This document shows, piece after piece, positions 37,136-48,292 of a DNA stretch of 64,000 bases. Position 1 is the stretch's first letter; the number at the start of each line of letters is the position of its first letter. Source of the DNA: Aeromonas enteropelogenes (GTDB taxonomy: Bacteria > Pseudomonadota > Gammaproteobacteria > Enterobacterales > Aeromonadaceae). The notes under the pieces are model-generated. The model worked only from the letters and a program-made list of their open reading frames with translations. It was not told the origin of the DNA and ran no database searches. Where the stretch lies: contig NZ_CDCG01000046.1 in assembly GCF_000819845.1 (NCBI RefSeq), positions 62,001 through 126,000 of the forward strand, read 5' to 3'. A program made the position numbers and the translations under genes.

Positions 37136-38725
37136 TTATTCCCATTCGATGGTTGCAGGCGGCTTGCCGGAGACGTCGTACACCACGCGGGAGATACCGT
37201 TGATCTCGTTAATGATGCGATTCGACACGTGGCCGAGGAAGTCATACGGCAGATGGGCCCAGTGGGCGGTCATAAAGTCGATGGTTTCGACGGCGCGCAG
37301 CGCAATGACCCAGTCATATTTGCGACCATCGCCCATCACGCCGACGGAGCGCACCGGCAGGAAGACGGCGAATGCCTGGCTGACCTGGTTGTAGAGATCG
37401 GCCTTGCGCAGCTCTTCAATAAAGATGGCATCAGCCTTGCGCAGCAGATCGCAGTACTCTTTCTTCACTTCGCCAAGCACGCGCACACCCAGACCCGGGC
37501 CCGGGAACGGGTGACGGTAGAGCATGTCGTAGGGCAGACCCAGCTCGAGGCCAACGCGGCGCACTTCGTCTTTGAACAGTTCGCGCAGCGGCTCGACCAG
37601 ACCCATCTTCATCTCTTCCGGCAGGCCGCCGACGTTGTGGTGGGACTTGATGACGTGGGCCTTGCCGGTCTTGCTGGCGGCAGATTCGATCACATCCGGG
37701 TAGATGGTGCCTTGCGCCAGCCACTTGGCGTTTTTCAGCTTCTTGGCTTCATCGTCAAACACCTCGACGAAGACACGGCCGATGATCTTGCGCTTGGCTT
37801 CCGGCTCGTCTTCACCGGCCAGGGCGGAGAGGAAGCGCTCTTCGGCATCCACCTTGATGATGTTCAGACCAAAGTGATCGCCAAACATCTCCATCACCTG
37901 CTCGCCTTCGTTCAGGCGCAGCAGGCCGTTGTCAACGAAGACGCAGGTCAGGCGATCGCCGATGGCGCGGTGGACCAGCATGGCCACCACGGAGGAGTCG
38001 ACACCGCCGGAGAGGCCCAGGATCACCTCGTCGTCACCTACCTGCTCGCGGATGCGGGCAACGGCGTCGTCGATGATGGTGGCCGGGGTCCACAGGCACT
38101 CGCAGCCGCAGATGTCTTTGACGAAGTGCTCCAGCATGCGGGCACCCTGACGGGTGTGGGTCACTTCCGGGTGGAACTGGACGCCGTAGAAACGCTTGGC
38201 CTCGTTGGCCATGGCGGCGTGGGGGCAGGTCGCGGTCTGGGCGATGGTAACGAAATCCGCCGGGATCTCGCTGACCTTGTCGCCGTGGCTCATCCAGACA
38301 TCCAGCAGGGCGTTGCCGTTGTCGGCAATGGCATCTTCAATGTTGCGCAGCAGGGCGCTGGTCTTGCCGGCGTTGCCCAGCACTTCCACCTTGGCATAAC
38401 CGAATTCACGCAGGTTGGAGGATTGCACCTTGCCACCCAGTTGCTCGGCCATGGTCTGCATGCCGTAGCAGATACCGAATACCGGCACGCCGGCATTGAA
38501 CACGTACTCGGGGGCGCGCGGGCTGCCCGCTTCGGTCACGGACTCGGGACCGCCGGAGAGGATGATGCCGTTCGGATTGAATTCGCGGATCTGCTCTTCG
38601 GTCACATCCCAGGCCCACAGTTCGCAGTAGACACCGATCTCGCGCACGCGGCGGGCGATCAGCTGGGTGTACTGGGAACCGAAATCCAGGATAAGGATAC
38701 GGTGAGCGTGAATATTTTTAGTCAT
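37136..38725 (-). CDS. guaA: GMP synthase (glutamine-hydrolysing)
   Basis: Converts XMP to GMP using ATP and glutamine. The N-terminal class I amidotransferase has the catalytic Cys in FGICYGMQ (about residue 86) and His in GVQFHPEV (about 181). The ATP pyrophosphatase domain has the P-loop SGGVDSSV (about 236), and the C-terminal dimerisation domain ends PPATIEWE, as in all GuaA. Its 529 residues are near the usual 525. It follows guaB on the same strand as in E. coli, with a weak terminator in the 70-bp gap. Confidence 0.97.
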   Translation of the reverse strand: MTKNIHAHRILILDFGSQYTQLIARRVREIGVYCELWAWDVTEEQIREFNPNGIILSGGPESVTEAGSPRAPEYVFNAGVPVFGICYGMQTMAEQLGGKVQSSNLREFGYAKVEVLGNAGKTSALLRNIEDAIADNGNALLDVWMSHGDKVSEIPADFVTIAQTATCPHAAMANEAKRFYGVQFHPEVTHTRQGARMLEHFVKDICGCECLWTPATIIDDAVARIREQVGDDEVILGLSGGVDSSVVAMLVHRAIGDRLTCVFVDNGLLRLNEGEQVMEMFGDHFGLNIIKVDAEERFLSALAGEDEPEAKRKIIGRVFVEVFDDEAKKLKNAKWLAQGTIYPDVIESAASKTGKAHVIKSHHNVGGLPEEMKMGLVEPLRELFKDEVRRVGLELGLPYDMLYRHPFPGPGLGVRVLGEVKKEYCDLLRKADAIFIEELRKADLYNQVSQAFAVFLPVRSVGVMGDGRKYDWVIALRAVETIDFMTAHWAHLPYDFLGHVSNRIINEINGISRVVYDVSGKPPATIEWE

Positions 38726-38771
38726 TTTATTCCTGCATCATGCTGGTGTGGGGATAAAAAACGGTGACAAA

Positions 38772-38789
38772 ACGGGGCCGCAGCCCCGT
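38772..38789 (-). terminator. Hairpin between guaB and guaA
   Basis: A perfect 7-bp stem ACGGGGC / GCCCCGT with a 4-nt loop is followed on the minus strand by TTTTGTC. It may reduce read-through into guaA. Confidence 0.6.
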
Positions 38790-38795
38790 CTTTTA

Positions 38796-40259
38796 TCAGC
38801 CCATCCGGTAGTTGGGGGCTTCTTTGGTAATGGTCACGTCGTGGACGTGGGACTCTTTCATTCCGGCGCCGGAGATGCGCACGAATTCGGCCTTGGTGCG
38901 CATATCGTCGATGGTGGCGCTGCCGGTCAGGCCCATGGAGGAGCGCAGACCGCCCATCTGCTGGTGAATGATCTCTTTGAGGCGGCCCTTGTAAGGTACG
39001 CGCCCTTCGATCCCTTCCGGCACCAGCTTGTCGGCAGCGTTGTCGGTCTGGAAGTAACGATCGCTGGAGCCCTTGGACATGGCGCCCAAAGAGCCCATGC
39101 CACGGTAGGATTTGAAAGAGCGGCCCTGATAGAGCTCGATCTCGCCCGGCGCCTCTTCGGTACCGGCGAACATGGAGCCCACCATGACGCAGCTGGCGCC
39201 GGCGGCGATGGCCTTGGCGATGTCGCCGGAGAAGCGGATGCCGCCATCGGCAATCACCGGAACGCCAGTGCCTTCCAGCGCGTCAACGGCGTCGGAGATG
39301 GCAGTGATCTGGGGCACACCCACACCGGTCACGATACGGGTAGTACAGATGGAGCCCGGGCCGATACCGACCTTGACGGCGTTGACGCCGGCGGCGACAA
39401 GCGCCTTGGCGCCAGCGGCGGTCGCTACGTTGCCACCGATGATTTGCAGATCAGGATAGGCTTCACGGGTCGCCTTGATGCGCTCAAGCACACCCTGGGA
39501 GTGACCGTGGGAGGAGTCGATCAGCAGCACGTCGACACCGGCTTCCACCAGAGCGGCGACGCGCTCTTCGTTGCCGGCACCGGCGCCGACGGCGGCACCG
39601 ACCCGCAGGCGACCCTTGTCGTCTTTACAGGCGTTGGGCTTGCGCTCGGCTTTCTGGAAGTCTTTGACGGTGATCATGCCCTTGAGTTTGAAATCAGCGT
39701 TGACCACCAGCACCTTCTCGATACGATGCTTTTGCATCAGGGCAACCACCTCTTCGCGAGGGGCTCCTTCACGCACGGTCACCAGGCGCTCTTTCTGGGT
39801 CATGATCTGTTCGACGGTCAGGGAGAGATCGGTGACAAAACGCACGTCACGACCTGTGATGATACCCACCAGCTGGTTGCCGTCAGTCACCACGGGGTAA
39901 CCGGCGAAACCGTTCTTGTGGCTCAGCTCCTTGATCTGGGCGATGGTCATGTCGGGGCGCACGGTCACGGGGTCGGAGACCACACCGCTCTCGTATTTCT
40001 TGACCTTGCGCACTTCGGCAGCCTGCTGCTCGATGGACATGTTCTTGTGGATAAAGCCGATACCGCCTTCCTGGGCCAGTGCGATAGCCAAACGGGCTTC
40101 GGTCACTGTGTCCATGGCAGCGGAGATCATGGGAATGTTCAAGCTGATGGAAGAGGTCAGCTTGGTACGCAGATCGGCAGTATTGGGAAGAACTTCGGAG
40201 TGGGCGGGAACCAACAATACATCGTCGAAGGTTAACGCTTCTTTGGCAATCCTGAGCAT
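38796..40259 (-). CDS. guaB: Inosine-5'-monophosphate dehydrogenase
   Basis: Oxidises IMP to XMP with NAD+, the committed step to guanine nucleotides. The TIM barrel carries the catalytic cysteine in [13 protein letters not shown] (about residue 305) and the IMP-binding [11 protein letters not shown] (about 337). Two CBS repeats are inserted near residues 95-205 ([20 protein letters not shown]). The C-terminal flap [10 protein letters not shown] is intact. Its 487 residues match E. coli. First gene of guaBA. No PurR box was recognised upstream. Confidence 0.97.
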   Translation of the reverse strand: MLRIAKEALTFDDVLLVPAHSEVLPNTADLRTKLTSSISLNIPMISAAMDTVTEARLAIALAQEGGIGFIHKNMSIEQQAAEVRKVKKYESGVVSDPVTVRPDMTIAQIKELSHKNGFAGYPVVTDGNQLVGIITGRDVRFVTDLSLTVEQIMTQKERLVTVREGAPREEVVALMQKHRIEKVLVVNADFKLKGMITVKDFQKAERKPNACKDDKGRLRVGAAVGAGAGNEERVAALVEAGVDVLLIDSSHGHSQGVLERIKATREAYPDLQIIGGNVATAAGAKALVAAGVNAVKVGIGPGSICTTRIVTGVGVPQITAISDAVDALEGTGVPVIADGGIRFSGDIAKAIAAGASCVMVGSMFAGTEEAPGEIELYQGRSFKSYRGMGSLGAMSKGSSDRYFQTDNAADKLVPEGIEGRVPYKGRLKEIIHQQMGGLRSSMGLTGSATIDDMRTKAEFVRISGAGMKESHVHDVTITKEAPNYRMG

Positions 40260-40792
40260 GGCAATATCTCACCGTTAGGGAAGTGGGGGTGTAAAATATT
40301 GCCGACGAAGTTTACTCACGGATTGGTCACTGGTAAAGAAGTTTTTTGAATTTTTTATGGCGTAGCCCTCTTTTGGTACGCCAAGAGGCCAAAAAACCAA
40401 GATTATCACTCTGGAAATGACCATTCTGGGACAAAAGAGCGATCAGTTTGCTGTTTTATGCAAATTGCCATTGTTGCCCCTCCCCTCCTTCCCAACCTCA
40501 ATGACACAACATCACTTCATTCAACGAGATGGCTCTCGTCAGGCAGTAAATAGGCGACGACGCTATATGATAATAAACATAATAATGATGGGTTTGATGG
40601 CCTTTAAGCCTCGTTGGACCAACATAAACATGCGGTAAAAAGTGTTACGTTACGGCGGTTCCACTCTCTCTTCGCCCGGCATCACATTCACAGGAAAAAT
40701 TCGCTGCCGGGCGATGATCCAACGTGATACAACTAGGTCTGTGATGACAGCTGTGCCATCTCGTTTTGGCTCGATTACCAGGAAGGTTATGT
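40260..40792. other. 533-bp divergent intergenic region, guaB / EAL gene
   Basis: The region contains AT-rich stretches and an inverted repeat GGCGTA...TACGCC near 40360-40383. Promoters for both genes must lie here but no site reaches convincing consensus. Open frames in it (for example 40417-40638) lack ribosome sites and family features. Confidence 0.4.
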
Positions 40793-42328
40793 ATGTCGCG
40801 ATTCACGTCTGTCTGGATATGCCTTGGACTCTTGCTCACCCCGGTCCTGCTCGTATTGCTACTCAATCCCCTGTTGACCTCCTTCGTCTCCTATCATCTG
40901 CTGAAGACCAAGAGCCAGGAGCTATTGGAATACCAGCTGGAGCGCAACAAGAACCTGGAGCAGAACATTCTGGCCCAGCTTTCCCACTTCAAGTTCGACT
41001 GCGGACCAGAAGATGTCGCCCTGCTGCGCAATCCCGATTATTACAGTCGCCATATCCGCCTCGCCGGCCTGCATCCGAGCCAGGGAGGTGGCTGTTCGAC
41101 CCTGGGGTTTGATTTGCCCGTGCTGACCGACGTCCAGGAGAGTGATCAGGCTGCAACGCTTCATTTTGCAACGACACAACATTCTGCCAACAGTGAACCC
41201 GAGGTGCTGATCTATTCCAGGCAGGCCGGCAATCTGGCTTATTGGGTACTGAACAACAGCTGGGCCAATGAATTATTGGCAATCCCCTGCGAAGATTGCT
41301 TCTATGTGGAATTTCGCCGCGATAATGACACGATAATGGAACAGCTGTTATTGCCTCGCGGTAATAAAGCCATCACCCAGCAGCCCAATCCGCTCTCGCT
41401 GACCGATTACGACGAATACAACAAAGTCAAACAGACTATCTGGGGGGGCAACGAACTTCGTTATTATGCCAGCCAGCAGGTTTACTATTATGGCCTGATA
41501 TTTTCGTTGCTCTTTGGCCTTCTGCTGGTAGGTGGCTACTGGACCCTGAGAAATTATCGAAACTCTCTCGATGGATTGCTGAAAATGGGGCTGACCAGAG
41601 GGGAATTTATTCCTTTCTATCAACCCATTGTCGATAGCCGGAATAATGGAGTTGTGGGTTATGAGGCATTATTGCGCTGGCGCCGGGGCGATACCTTTAT
41701 TTCCCCCGGGATGTTTATCGAATATTCGGAAAACCAGGGGCTGATCCTGCCGATGACGACCCAGATGGTGCGCCAGATCGTGGAGGATCTCAAAAAGCTG
41801 CCCGACTCCCACTGGGTCAGCGTCAATCTGGTTGCCGCCCATGTCGAGCAGCAGACCCATCTGCAGGACATGCTCACCCAATTGAGCTGGCCCGATCCCG
41901 ACCGCCTGACCTTCGAGCTCACCGAACGTCTGCCCATTTCGGACGTCAAGCATGCGGCTCGTGAAATGGCCAATCTGGGGCTGCGGGGTTATCACTTCAA
42001 GATCGATGATTTCGGCACCGGTTATGGCGGCTTTGCCTATTTGCAGCAACTGGGGATCCGCAGCATCAAGATAGACAAGATGTTTATCGATACCATCGGC
42101 ACCTCGGATCTCAAGCGCAATGTGCTCGACGCCATCATCGCCTTTGGCCATCAATCCAAAATGGAGATGATCGCCGAGGGGGTCGAGAATCAGGCGCAAC
42201 TGGACTATCTCACCGAGCATGGAGTCTATCTGATCCAGGGTTATGTGTTTGCCAAGCCCATGTCGCTGGATGAGGTGCTGAAATGGCGCGTACCAGACTA
42301 TCAGGGTGAAACAGTAGAGGCGATATAA
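40793..42328 (+). CDS. CSS-motif / EAL-domain cyclic-di-GMP phosphodiesterase
   Basis: A 511-residue inner-membrane enzyme. One helix (about 5-33) is followed by a periplasmic CSS-type sensor region (about 34-228) with paired cysteines (FDCGPED and GGGCSTLGF), which in relatives form a redox-sensitive disulphide. A second helix (about 230-255) leads to the cytoplasmic EAL domain (about 265-505). Catalytic signatures are intact: EALLRW, NLVAAHV, FELTE, IDDFGTGYG, KIDKMF and EGVEN, so it should hydrolyse c-di-GMP to pGpG. AGGAAGG precedes the ATG at 40793. No diguanylate cyclase domain is attached. Confidence 0.92.
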   Translation: MSRFTSVWICLGLLLTPVLLVLLLNPLLTSFVSYHLLKTKSQELLEYQLERNKNLEQNILAQLSHFKFDCGPEDVALLRNPDYYSRHIRLAGLHPSQGGGCSTLGFDLPVLTDVQESDQAATLHFATTQHSANSEPEVLIYSRQAGNLAYWVLNNSWANELLAIPCEDCFYVEFRRDNDTIMEQLLLPRGNKAITQQPNPLSLTDYDEYNKVKQTIWGGNELRYYASQQVYYYGLIFSLLFGLLLVGGYWTLRNYRNSLDGLLKMGLTRGEFIPFYQPIVDSRNNGVVGYEALLRWRRGDTFISPGMFIEYSENQGLILPMTTQMVRQIVEDLKKLPDSHWVSVNLVAAHVEQQTHLQDMLTQLSWPDPDRLTFELTERLPISDVKHAAREMANLGLRGYHFKIDDFGTGYGGFAYLQQLGIRSIKIDKMFIDTIGTSDLKRNVLDAIIAFGHQSKMEMIAEGVENQAQLDYLTEHGVYLIQGYVFAKPMSLDEVLKWRVPDYQGETVEAI

Positions 42329-42343
42329 GGGCCACCAGACCCG

Positions 42344-42374
42344 GCGGCGTGGCCAGCCTCTGCTGACACGCCGC
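42344..42374 (+). terminator. Possible terminator after the EAL gene
   Basis: GCGGCGTG / CACGCCGC form a perfect 8-bp stem with a 15-nt loop, but the tail is only moderately T-rich. Confidence 0.4.
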
Positions 42375-42607
42375 ACCTGCTCTTCTCCCTCCCCCACAGG
42401 GGTAAACCCTGATCCCACCTTCCGCAGCGCCGCGTTTACCAATATGGTTCGTGATGCCCCTTGCTCAACAAGTGGCAAACAGGCTACCAATCCCCTTCGA
42501 TTTGCACGGCACCAGGCCCCTCTTGCTCCTCCCGGTGGCCATTTCAGGTTAAGATAGCCACCATTGTTTTCCCTCTGGCCCGGCCTGAGACAATCACAGG
42601 ATCCCCC

Positions 42608-43975
42608 TTGAACCGATTTAGCCCATCCAGTGCGGCCAATGGCCGCGAGCAACAGGTCTTTACCGTTACCCGCCTCAACAGCGCCGTGCGCATGATCCTG
42701 GAGCAGGATCTGGGGCTGGTGTGGCTGACCGGGGAGCTCTCCAACCTGGCGATGCCAAGCTCGGGCCACTGGTATTTTTCGTTGAAGGATCTCAGCGCAC
42801 AGGTGCGCTGCGCCATGTTCAAGGGCAACAACCGCCGGGTGGCGTTTCGTCCGCAAGACGGCATGCAGGTGCTGGTGCAGGCGCGGGTCTCCCTCTATGA
42901 GCCGCGCGGCGACTACCAGCTCATCATCGAATCGATGCAACCCGCCGGGGACGGCGTGCTGGCCCTGCGCTTTGAGGAGCTCAAACGCCGCCTTGGCGCC
43001 GAGGGGCTGTTTGACGAGGGCCGCAAACGGCCGCTCCCCCGCGAGCCGCGCGCCGTGGGGCTGGTCACCTCCGCCACCGGCGCCGCCCTGCACGACATGC
43101 TGACGGTCTTGAAGCGCCGCGCGCCGGATCTGCCTGTCTTTATCTACCCGACCCAGGTTCAGGGGAGCGCCGCCACCAGCCAGATCGTCTCTGCGATTGC
43201 CCTGGCCAATCGCCGCGCCGAGGTGGATGTGCTGATCGTCGGTCGCGGCGGCGGCTCCCTTGAAGATCTCTGGTGCTTCAACGAAGAAGCCGTCGCCCGG
43301 GCGATCGCCCGCTCCGCCATTCCCGTTATCAGCGCTGTGGGTCATGAGGTGGATGTGACCATCAGCGACTTTGCAGCCGACCTGCGCGCCCCCACTCCGT
43401 CGGCCGCCGCCGAACTGGTGGCGCCCGACCAAAGTGCCCGCGCCCAGCGCCTCGTTCATCTCAGGCAACGGCTGGTGCAGGCCATGAACCGCCATCAGAC
43501 TGCGGCCCGCCACGGTTTTGTGTTGCTGCAAAAGCGGCTCGACCATCAGGATCCCAAGCGGCGGCTGGAGCTGCAATCCCAACGCCTCGACGAGCTCTCC
43601 GCCCGTTTGCAACAACTGCTGCGCCAGCGCCTGCATCAGGGGGAGCGGCGCCTCGCCAGCCTCGAGCTGCGCCTGCAGGGCAAGAGTCCGGAGCGGCTGC
43701 TGGCCGCCGGCAAACGCCGCCACCTGTTGGCCGAGGAGCGCCTCCATGCGCTGATCGCCAAGCGCCAGGATCTGGCGAGCCATCGCCTCGCCATGCTCAC
43801 TGCCCGTCTCGACGGGGTGAGCCCGCTCGCCACCCTGGGGCGCGGCTACTCCATCACACGCACCCCACGCGGCGAGGTGATTAGCAACGCCGCCCAGGTG
43901 AGCGCAGGGGATAGCCTGGTCACCACCCTGGCACAAGGCAGCCTGCAGGTGCGGGTCGAGAAGATAGAGGGATAA
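42608..43975 (+). CDS. xseA: Exodeoxyribonuclease VII large subunit
   Basis: The catalytic subunit of ExoVII, which degrades single-stranded DNA to oligonucleotides with the small subunit XseB. The N-terminal OB fold (about 15-115; [19 protein letters not shown]) and the central active-site region ([52 protein letters not shown]) are conserved, followed by the long helical region that holds XseB. The start is TTG at 42608, with AGGA 8 nt before it; earlier in-frame codons are not family-like. Length is 455 residues. xseB is not in the window. Confidence 0.95.
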   Translation: MNRFSPSSAANGREQQVFTVTRLNSAVRMILEQDLGLVWLTGELSNLAMPSSGHWYFSLKDLSAQVRCAMFKGNNRRVAFRPQDGMQVLVQARVSLYEPRGDYQLIIESMQPAGDGVLALRFEELKRRLGAEGLFDEGRKRPLPREPRAVGLVTSATGAALHDMLTVLKRRAPDLPVFIYPTQVQGSAATSQIVSAIALANRRAEVDVLIVGRGGGSLEDLWCFNEEAVARAIARSAIPVISAVGHEVDVTISDFAADLRAPTPSAAAELVAPDQSARAQRLVHLRQRLVQAMNRHQTAARHGFVLLQKRLDHQDPKRRLELQSQRLDELSARLQQLLRQRLHQGERRLASLELRLQGKSPERLLAAGKRRHLLAEERLHALIAKRQDLASHRLAMLTARLDGVSPLATLGRGYSITRTPRGEVISNAAQVSAGDSLVTTLAQGSLQVRVEKIEG

Positions 43976-44030
43976 TCCCTGCCACTGACGAGATTTATGC
44001 GCGAAGCTTGCGCCGTCAGTTATCAGATAA

Positions 44031-44060
44031 AAAAATCCCCGCCGGTTGGCGGGGATTTTT
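44031..44060. terminator. Bidirectional terminator, xseA / ddl
   Basis: A 13-bp stem AAAAATCCCCGCC / GGCGGGGATTTTT with a 4-nt loop, with A/T tracts on both sides. Confidence 0.9.
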
Positions 44061-44085
44061 ATTTTGGTAAAGCGTGGCGTTTACC

Positions 44086-45075
44086 TTAGCTGGCCTTGCG
44101 CAGGATCTGCTCAAGGTAGTGGGCAAAGTTGTGACCGTGATGCTCCAGCAGTTTCGGGAACATGGAGATGGAGGTCATGCCCGGGAAGGTGTTGATCTCG
44201 TTGAGCAGGATCTCCCCCTCTTCGGTCAGGAAGAAGTCGACGCGAGAGAGGTGGGTCAGGTTGAGCTGACGGAATGCCTTGAGGGCGTACTCGTGGATGG
44301 CGTCAGCCTGCGCCTGGGTCAACCCTTCGGCACGCAGGGCCGTTTCGGTGTGGCTCGCGTTGCTGTACTTCTCTTCATAGGTGTAGAACTTGTCCTGCGG
44401 CACGCAGATCTCGCCAGGATAGGTGGCCACCAACTCGTCACCGTACTGGTACACCGCCACTTCCAGCTCCCGCGGCTTGACCGCTTTTTCGATCAATACC
44501 TGCTCGGAGTAACCGAAGGCGTCCTTGATGCCCTGCACCAGGTCGGCCTCGTTGCTGGCGGAGTAGCACCCCACGGAAGAGCCTTGGGAAGCGGCCTTGA
44601 TAAAGACCTTGCCCCACTTGGCCAGGGCTGCCTTGGCCTCGGCCAGGCTCGCCTCGTTCTGTTCGGTCAGGAACAGATAGGGGGTATTGGGGATACCGAG
44701 AGCGGAGAGCCACAGCTTGGTGCTGATCTTGTTGAAGCAGATCTTGCTCGCCTCGGCATCGCAACCCAGATAAGGGAGGCCAGCCAGCTCCAGGAAGGAT
44801 TGCAGATCACCGGTCTCGCCCGGGTAGCCGTGAATGCAGGGCACCACGTAGTCCACCGGACGGGCCACGCTGTCAAACGAGAGCAGCTTGTCCAGCCCCA
44901 GCTTGCACTCGCGACCATCGGCGCTGAGCCAGCGGTCGGCAAACATCTCGACCCGGGTCACTTCGACACCGGGCAACAGGCCGAGTTGTTTTTCGAGGAA
45001 ATTGGCGCTGCGCAGAGAGACTTCGTGCTCTGAGCCACCGCCGCCGCACAGCAGCAAGACATGCATGTTCTTCAT
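44086..45075 (-). CDS. ddl: D-alanine--D-alanine ligase
   Basis: An ATP-grasp ligase joining two D-alanines for peptidoglycan precursors. It shows the N-terminal LLCGGGGSEHEVSLRSA (about residues 8-24), the first-pocket CIHGYPGETGDLQ (about 79-91), the ATP-grasp core FIKAASQGSSVGC (about 157-169) and the metal-binding LLNEINTFPGMTSISMFPK (about 291-309). It has full length at 329 residues. It is encoded alone, away from the mur/fts cluster, so it resembles stand-alone ddl genes of Vibrio and relatives more than ddlB. Confidence 0.95.
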   Translation of the reverse strand: MKNMHVLLLCGGGGSEHEVSLRSANFLEKQLGLLPGVEVTRVEMFADRWLSADGRECKLGLDKLLSFDSVARPVDYVVPCIHGYPGETGDLQSFLELAGLPYLGCDAEASKICFNKISTKLWLSALGIPNTPYLFLTEQNEASLAEAKAALAKWGKVFIKAASQGSSVGCYSASNEADLVQGIKDAFGYSEQVLIEKAVKPRELEVAVYQYGDELVATYPGEICVPQDKFYTYEEKYSNASHTETALRAEGLTQAQADAIHEYALKAFRQLNLTHLSRVDFFLTEEGEILLNEINTFPGMTSISMFPKLLEHHGHNFAHYLEQILRKAS

Positions 45076-45276
45076 TAGATGTGATCCCTTGGGAAAAGCG
45101 GCTTCGCCATCACCATTTAAAATCCAGTCGCATTAAAAAACGGACGAAGCCAGATACGAACATAAGTGCGCGCCAGTGTAGCAAGGGAGACAAAGCCTTG
45201 TCAGCTGATGGGGCCACCACGGCCTCCTTTCTGGCCGCAAAAAAGCGACCATGTGTCAAAAATGGGGAAAAAGAGC

Positions 45277-45867
45277 TCAGCGCGGCGGGTCGACCCGGCC
45301 CACGCCGTTGCCATTGACCCGAAACCAGCCGGCGATGCTGAAGCGCTCGCGATTGGCGGGCAACACCTCGTGGGGGAACTCTTCGGATAAAAACAGCACC
45401 AGCCGCCCCCCCTTGGGCGAGACATCCATCAGCAACTGCTCGTCGTTGTCATACATTCGCAGCATCCCGCCCGCCTCTGGCTGCCAGTCGTTGTTGAGAT
45501 AGAAGACGGAGGTGAGCCGCCGGTTGGAGCGGCCGGCAAAGGCGTCGCGATGGGTGGCATAGAAATCGCCGCTGCGATAGCGGGCAAAGTGGGCCTCGTA
45601 ATCGAATAGCCCCAGCATCAGCATGCGATTGGCAGCCAGACGCAAGGACTCCATCCGGGCGAGGTAATCGGCCACGGGCGCGCCAAGGGAAGACTCCAGC
45701 CAGTGGATCTGATCCCGGCGAATGTCCCGGTTGCCCTGATGCAGCGCCTCGCGCCCTATGCCCGCCGGTTGCCACTCGTCTGGCAGACAGGCCTTGAGGG
45801 CATCCACCTCGGCGGCGGTTAAAAAATCATCCACTATCACCCACCCCCGGGTGTAAATGGCATCCAT
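45277..45867 (-). CDS. 2-oxoglutarate/Fe(II)-dependent oxygenase (prolyl hydroxylase-like)
   Basis: A non-haem iron dioxygenase of the P4Hc/SM-20 type. The iron ligands are visible as HxD in ATHRDAFAG and the distal His in EFPHEVLPA, with the 2-oxoglutarate-binding Arg in RERFSIAGWFR. The start is uncertain: ATG at 45867 (MDAIYTRGWVIVDDFL) gives 195 residues and the expected first strand but has a weak ribosome site. An ATG at 45981 would add 38 unconserved residues. The target, a protein residue or small molecule, is unknown. Confidence 0.85.
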   Translation of the reverse strand: MDAIYTRGWVIVDDFLTAAEVDALKACLPDEWQPAGIGREALHQGNRDIRRDQIHWLESSLGAPVADYLARMESLRLAANRMLMLGLFDYEAHFARYRSGDFYATHRDAFAGRSNRRLTSVFYLNNDWQPEAGGMLRMYDNDEQLLMDVSPKGGRLVLFLSEEFPHEVLPANRERFSIAGWFRVNGNGVGRVDPPR

Positions 45868-46175
45868 GACGGCTTGATAGTCCAAGATTGACTCGCAACA
45901 AGTGGAAAAGAGAGCGCTTTTTAGCGACTTCCCGGCTGGCGCACAAACCGGTTTGCTTATCTTGAGAAGTCCCATCATCAATACGTGTTCTGCCGGATTT
46001 CGCGCGCCTTTTTCGCGCCGGTTGTGATCCCGCCCCGCATCGACTCAAGGCCAGTGCCAAAAATGTGATGACGGCCGCATGCCTCGGCGCCGCCCGGTGC
46101 AGCCACTTGCCCCAGACAGAGCCGCCCGATACCGTAATCCCCATTCCGGTTTGCAATCCACACAAGGAAGACGTC
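45868..46175. other. 308-bp divergent region, oxygenase / glutathione peroxidase
   Basis: No gene, tRNA or terminator is visible. The region must carry both promoters, which could not be assigned. Confidence 0.35.
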
Positions 46176-46652
46176 ATGCCCCTGCCCGACCTTACTCTGC
46201 AACGCCTCGACGGCAGCCCCTACCCGCTGGCACAGCTGGCGGGCAAGGTGATCCTGGTGGTCAATGTCGCCAGTCGCTGCGGCTTTACCCCCCAGTACAC
46301 CGGGCTCGAGGCCCTCTATCTGGATCTGGGCCCGGCCGGGCTGGAGATCCTGGGCTTTCCCTGCAACCAGTTTGGCCAGCAGGAGCCAGGGGATGCCGAG
46401 GAGATCGCCCGCTTCTGTTCCCTCGACTATCCGGTCACCTTCCCCATCATGGCCAAGTGCGAGGTCAACGGCGAGCAGGCCCACCCCTTCTACCAGTGGT
46501 TAAAGAAAGAAAAGCCGGGCTTGCTCGGGCTGGAAAACATCAAGTGGAACTTCACCAAGTTTCTGATCGACCGGGATGGAAACGTGGTGGACCGATTCGC
46601 CCCCACCACCAAGCCGGAGAGCCTGACCGAGCAAATCCGCGCTCTGCTCTGA
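46176..46652 (+). CDS. btuE: Glutathione peroxidase (BtuE-like)
   Basis: A 158-residue thiol peroxidase of the glutathione peroxidase family that reduces hydroperoxides. The catalytic cysteine is in VASRCGFTPQY (about residue 34), followed by the tetrad Gln in NQFGQQEPG (about 69) and Trp-Asn in IKWNFTKFL (about 126). It uses cysteine, not selenocysteine. The enzyme may be driven by thioredoxin or glutathione. AAGGAAG precedes the ATG at 46176; the upstream in-frame ATG is not family-like. Confidence 0.93.
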   Translation: MPLPDLTLQRLDGSPYPLAQLAGKVILVVNVASRCGFTPQYTGLEALYLDLGPAGLEILGFPCNQFGQQEPGDAEEIARFCSLDYPVTFPIMAKCEVNGEQAHPFYQWLKKEKPGLLGLENIKWNFTKFLIDRDGNVVDRFAPTTKPESLTEQIRALL

Positions 46653-46814
46653 CGCCTACCTGCCTGCTTGGCATGACGGCCGGTGCGACAGCTACTGCGC
46701 AGCGGCTGCACTTCTGCTATATTGCGCCCCCGTTATCGTTTCTATCTTGTGGCGGGTGCCAAGGCACCGGCCATCCGTTGAGCCAGGTGCTCACCAGAGG
46801 AGTTTCTCTCGAAC

Positions 46815-48206
<1,392 letters not shown>

Positions 48207-48239
48207 TTCGTCCCGCGTTGCCATGCTGCTGAGTCAAAC

Positions 48240-48264
48240 AAAGGGAGCCAGTTAGGCTCCCTTT
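48240..48264. terminator. Bidirectional terminator, rhlE / hutW
   Basis: AAAGGGAGCC-type stem (AAGGGAGCC / GGCTCCCTT) with a 5-nt loop, followed by TTGTGCTTT on the plus strand. Confidence 0.8.
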
Positions 48265-48292
48265 GTGCTTTCTAGCGATCGGGTAAAGGCCC

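Noticed and set aside
40417-40638. A 73-codon frame between guaB and the EAL gene
   Set aside because: It has no ribosome binding site, mixed composition and no recognisable features. A chance frame is more likely.
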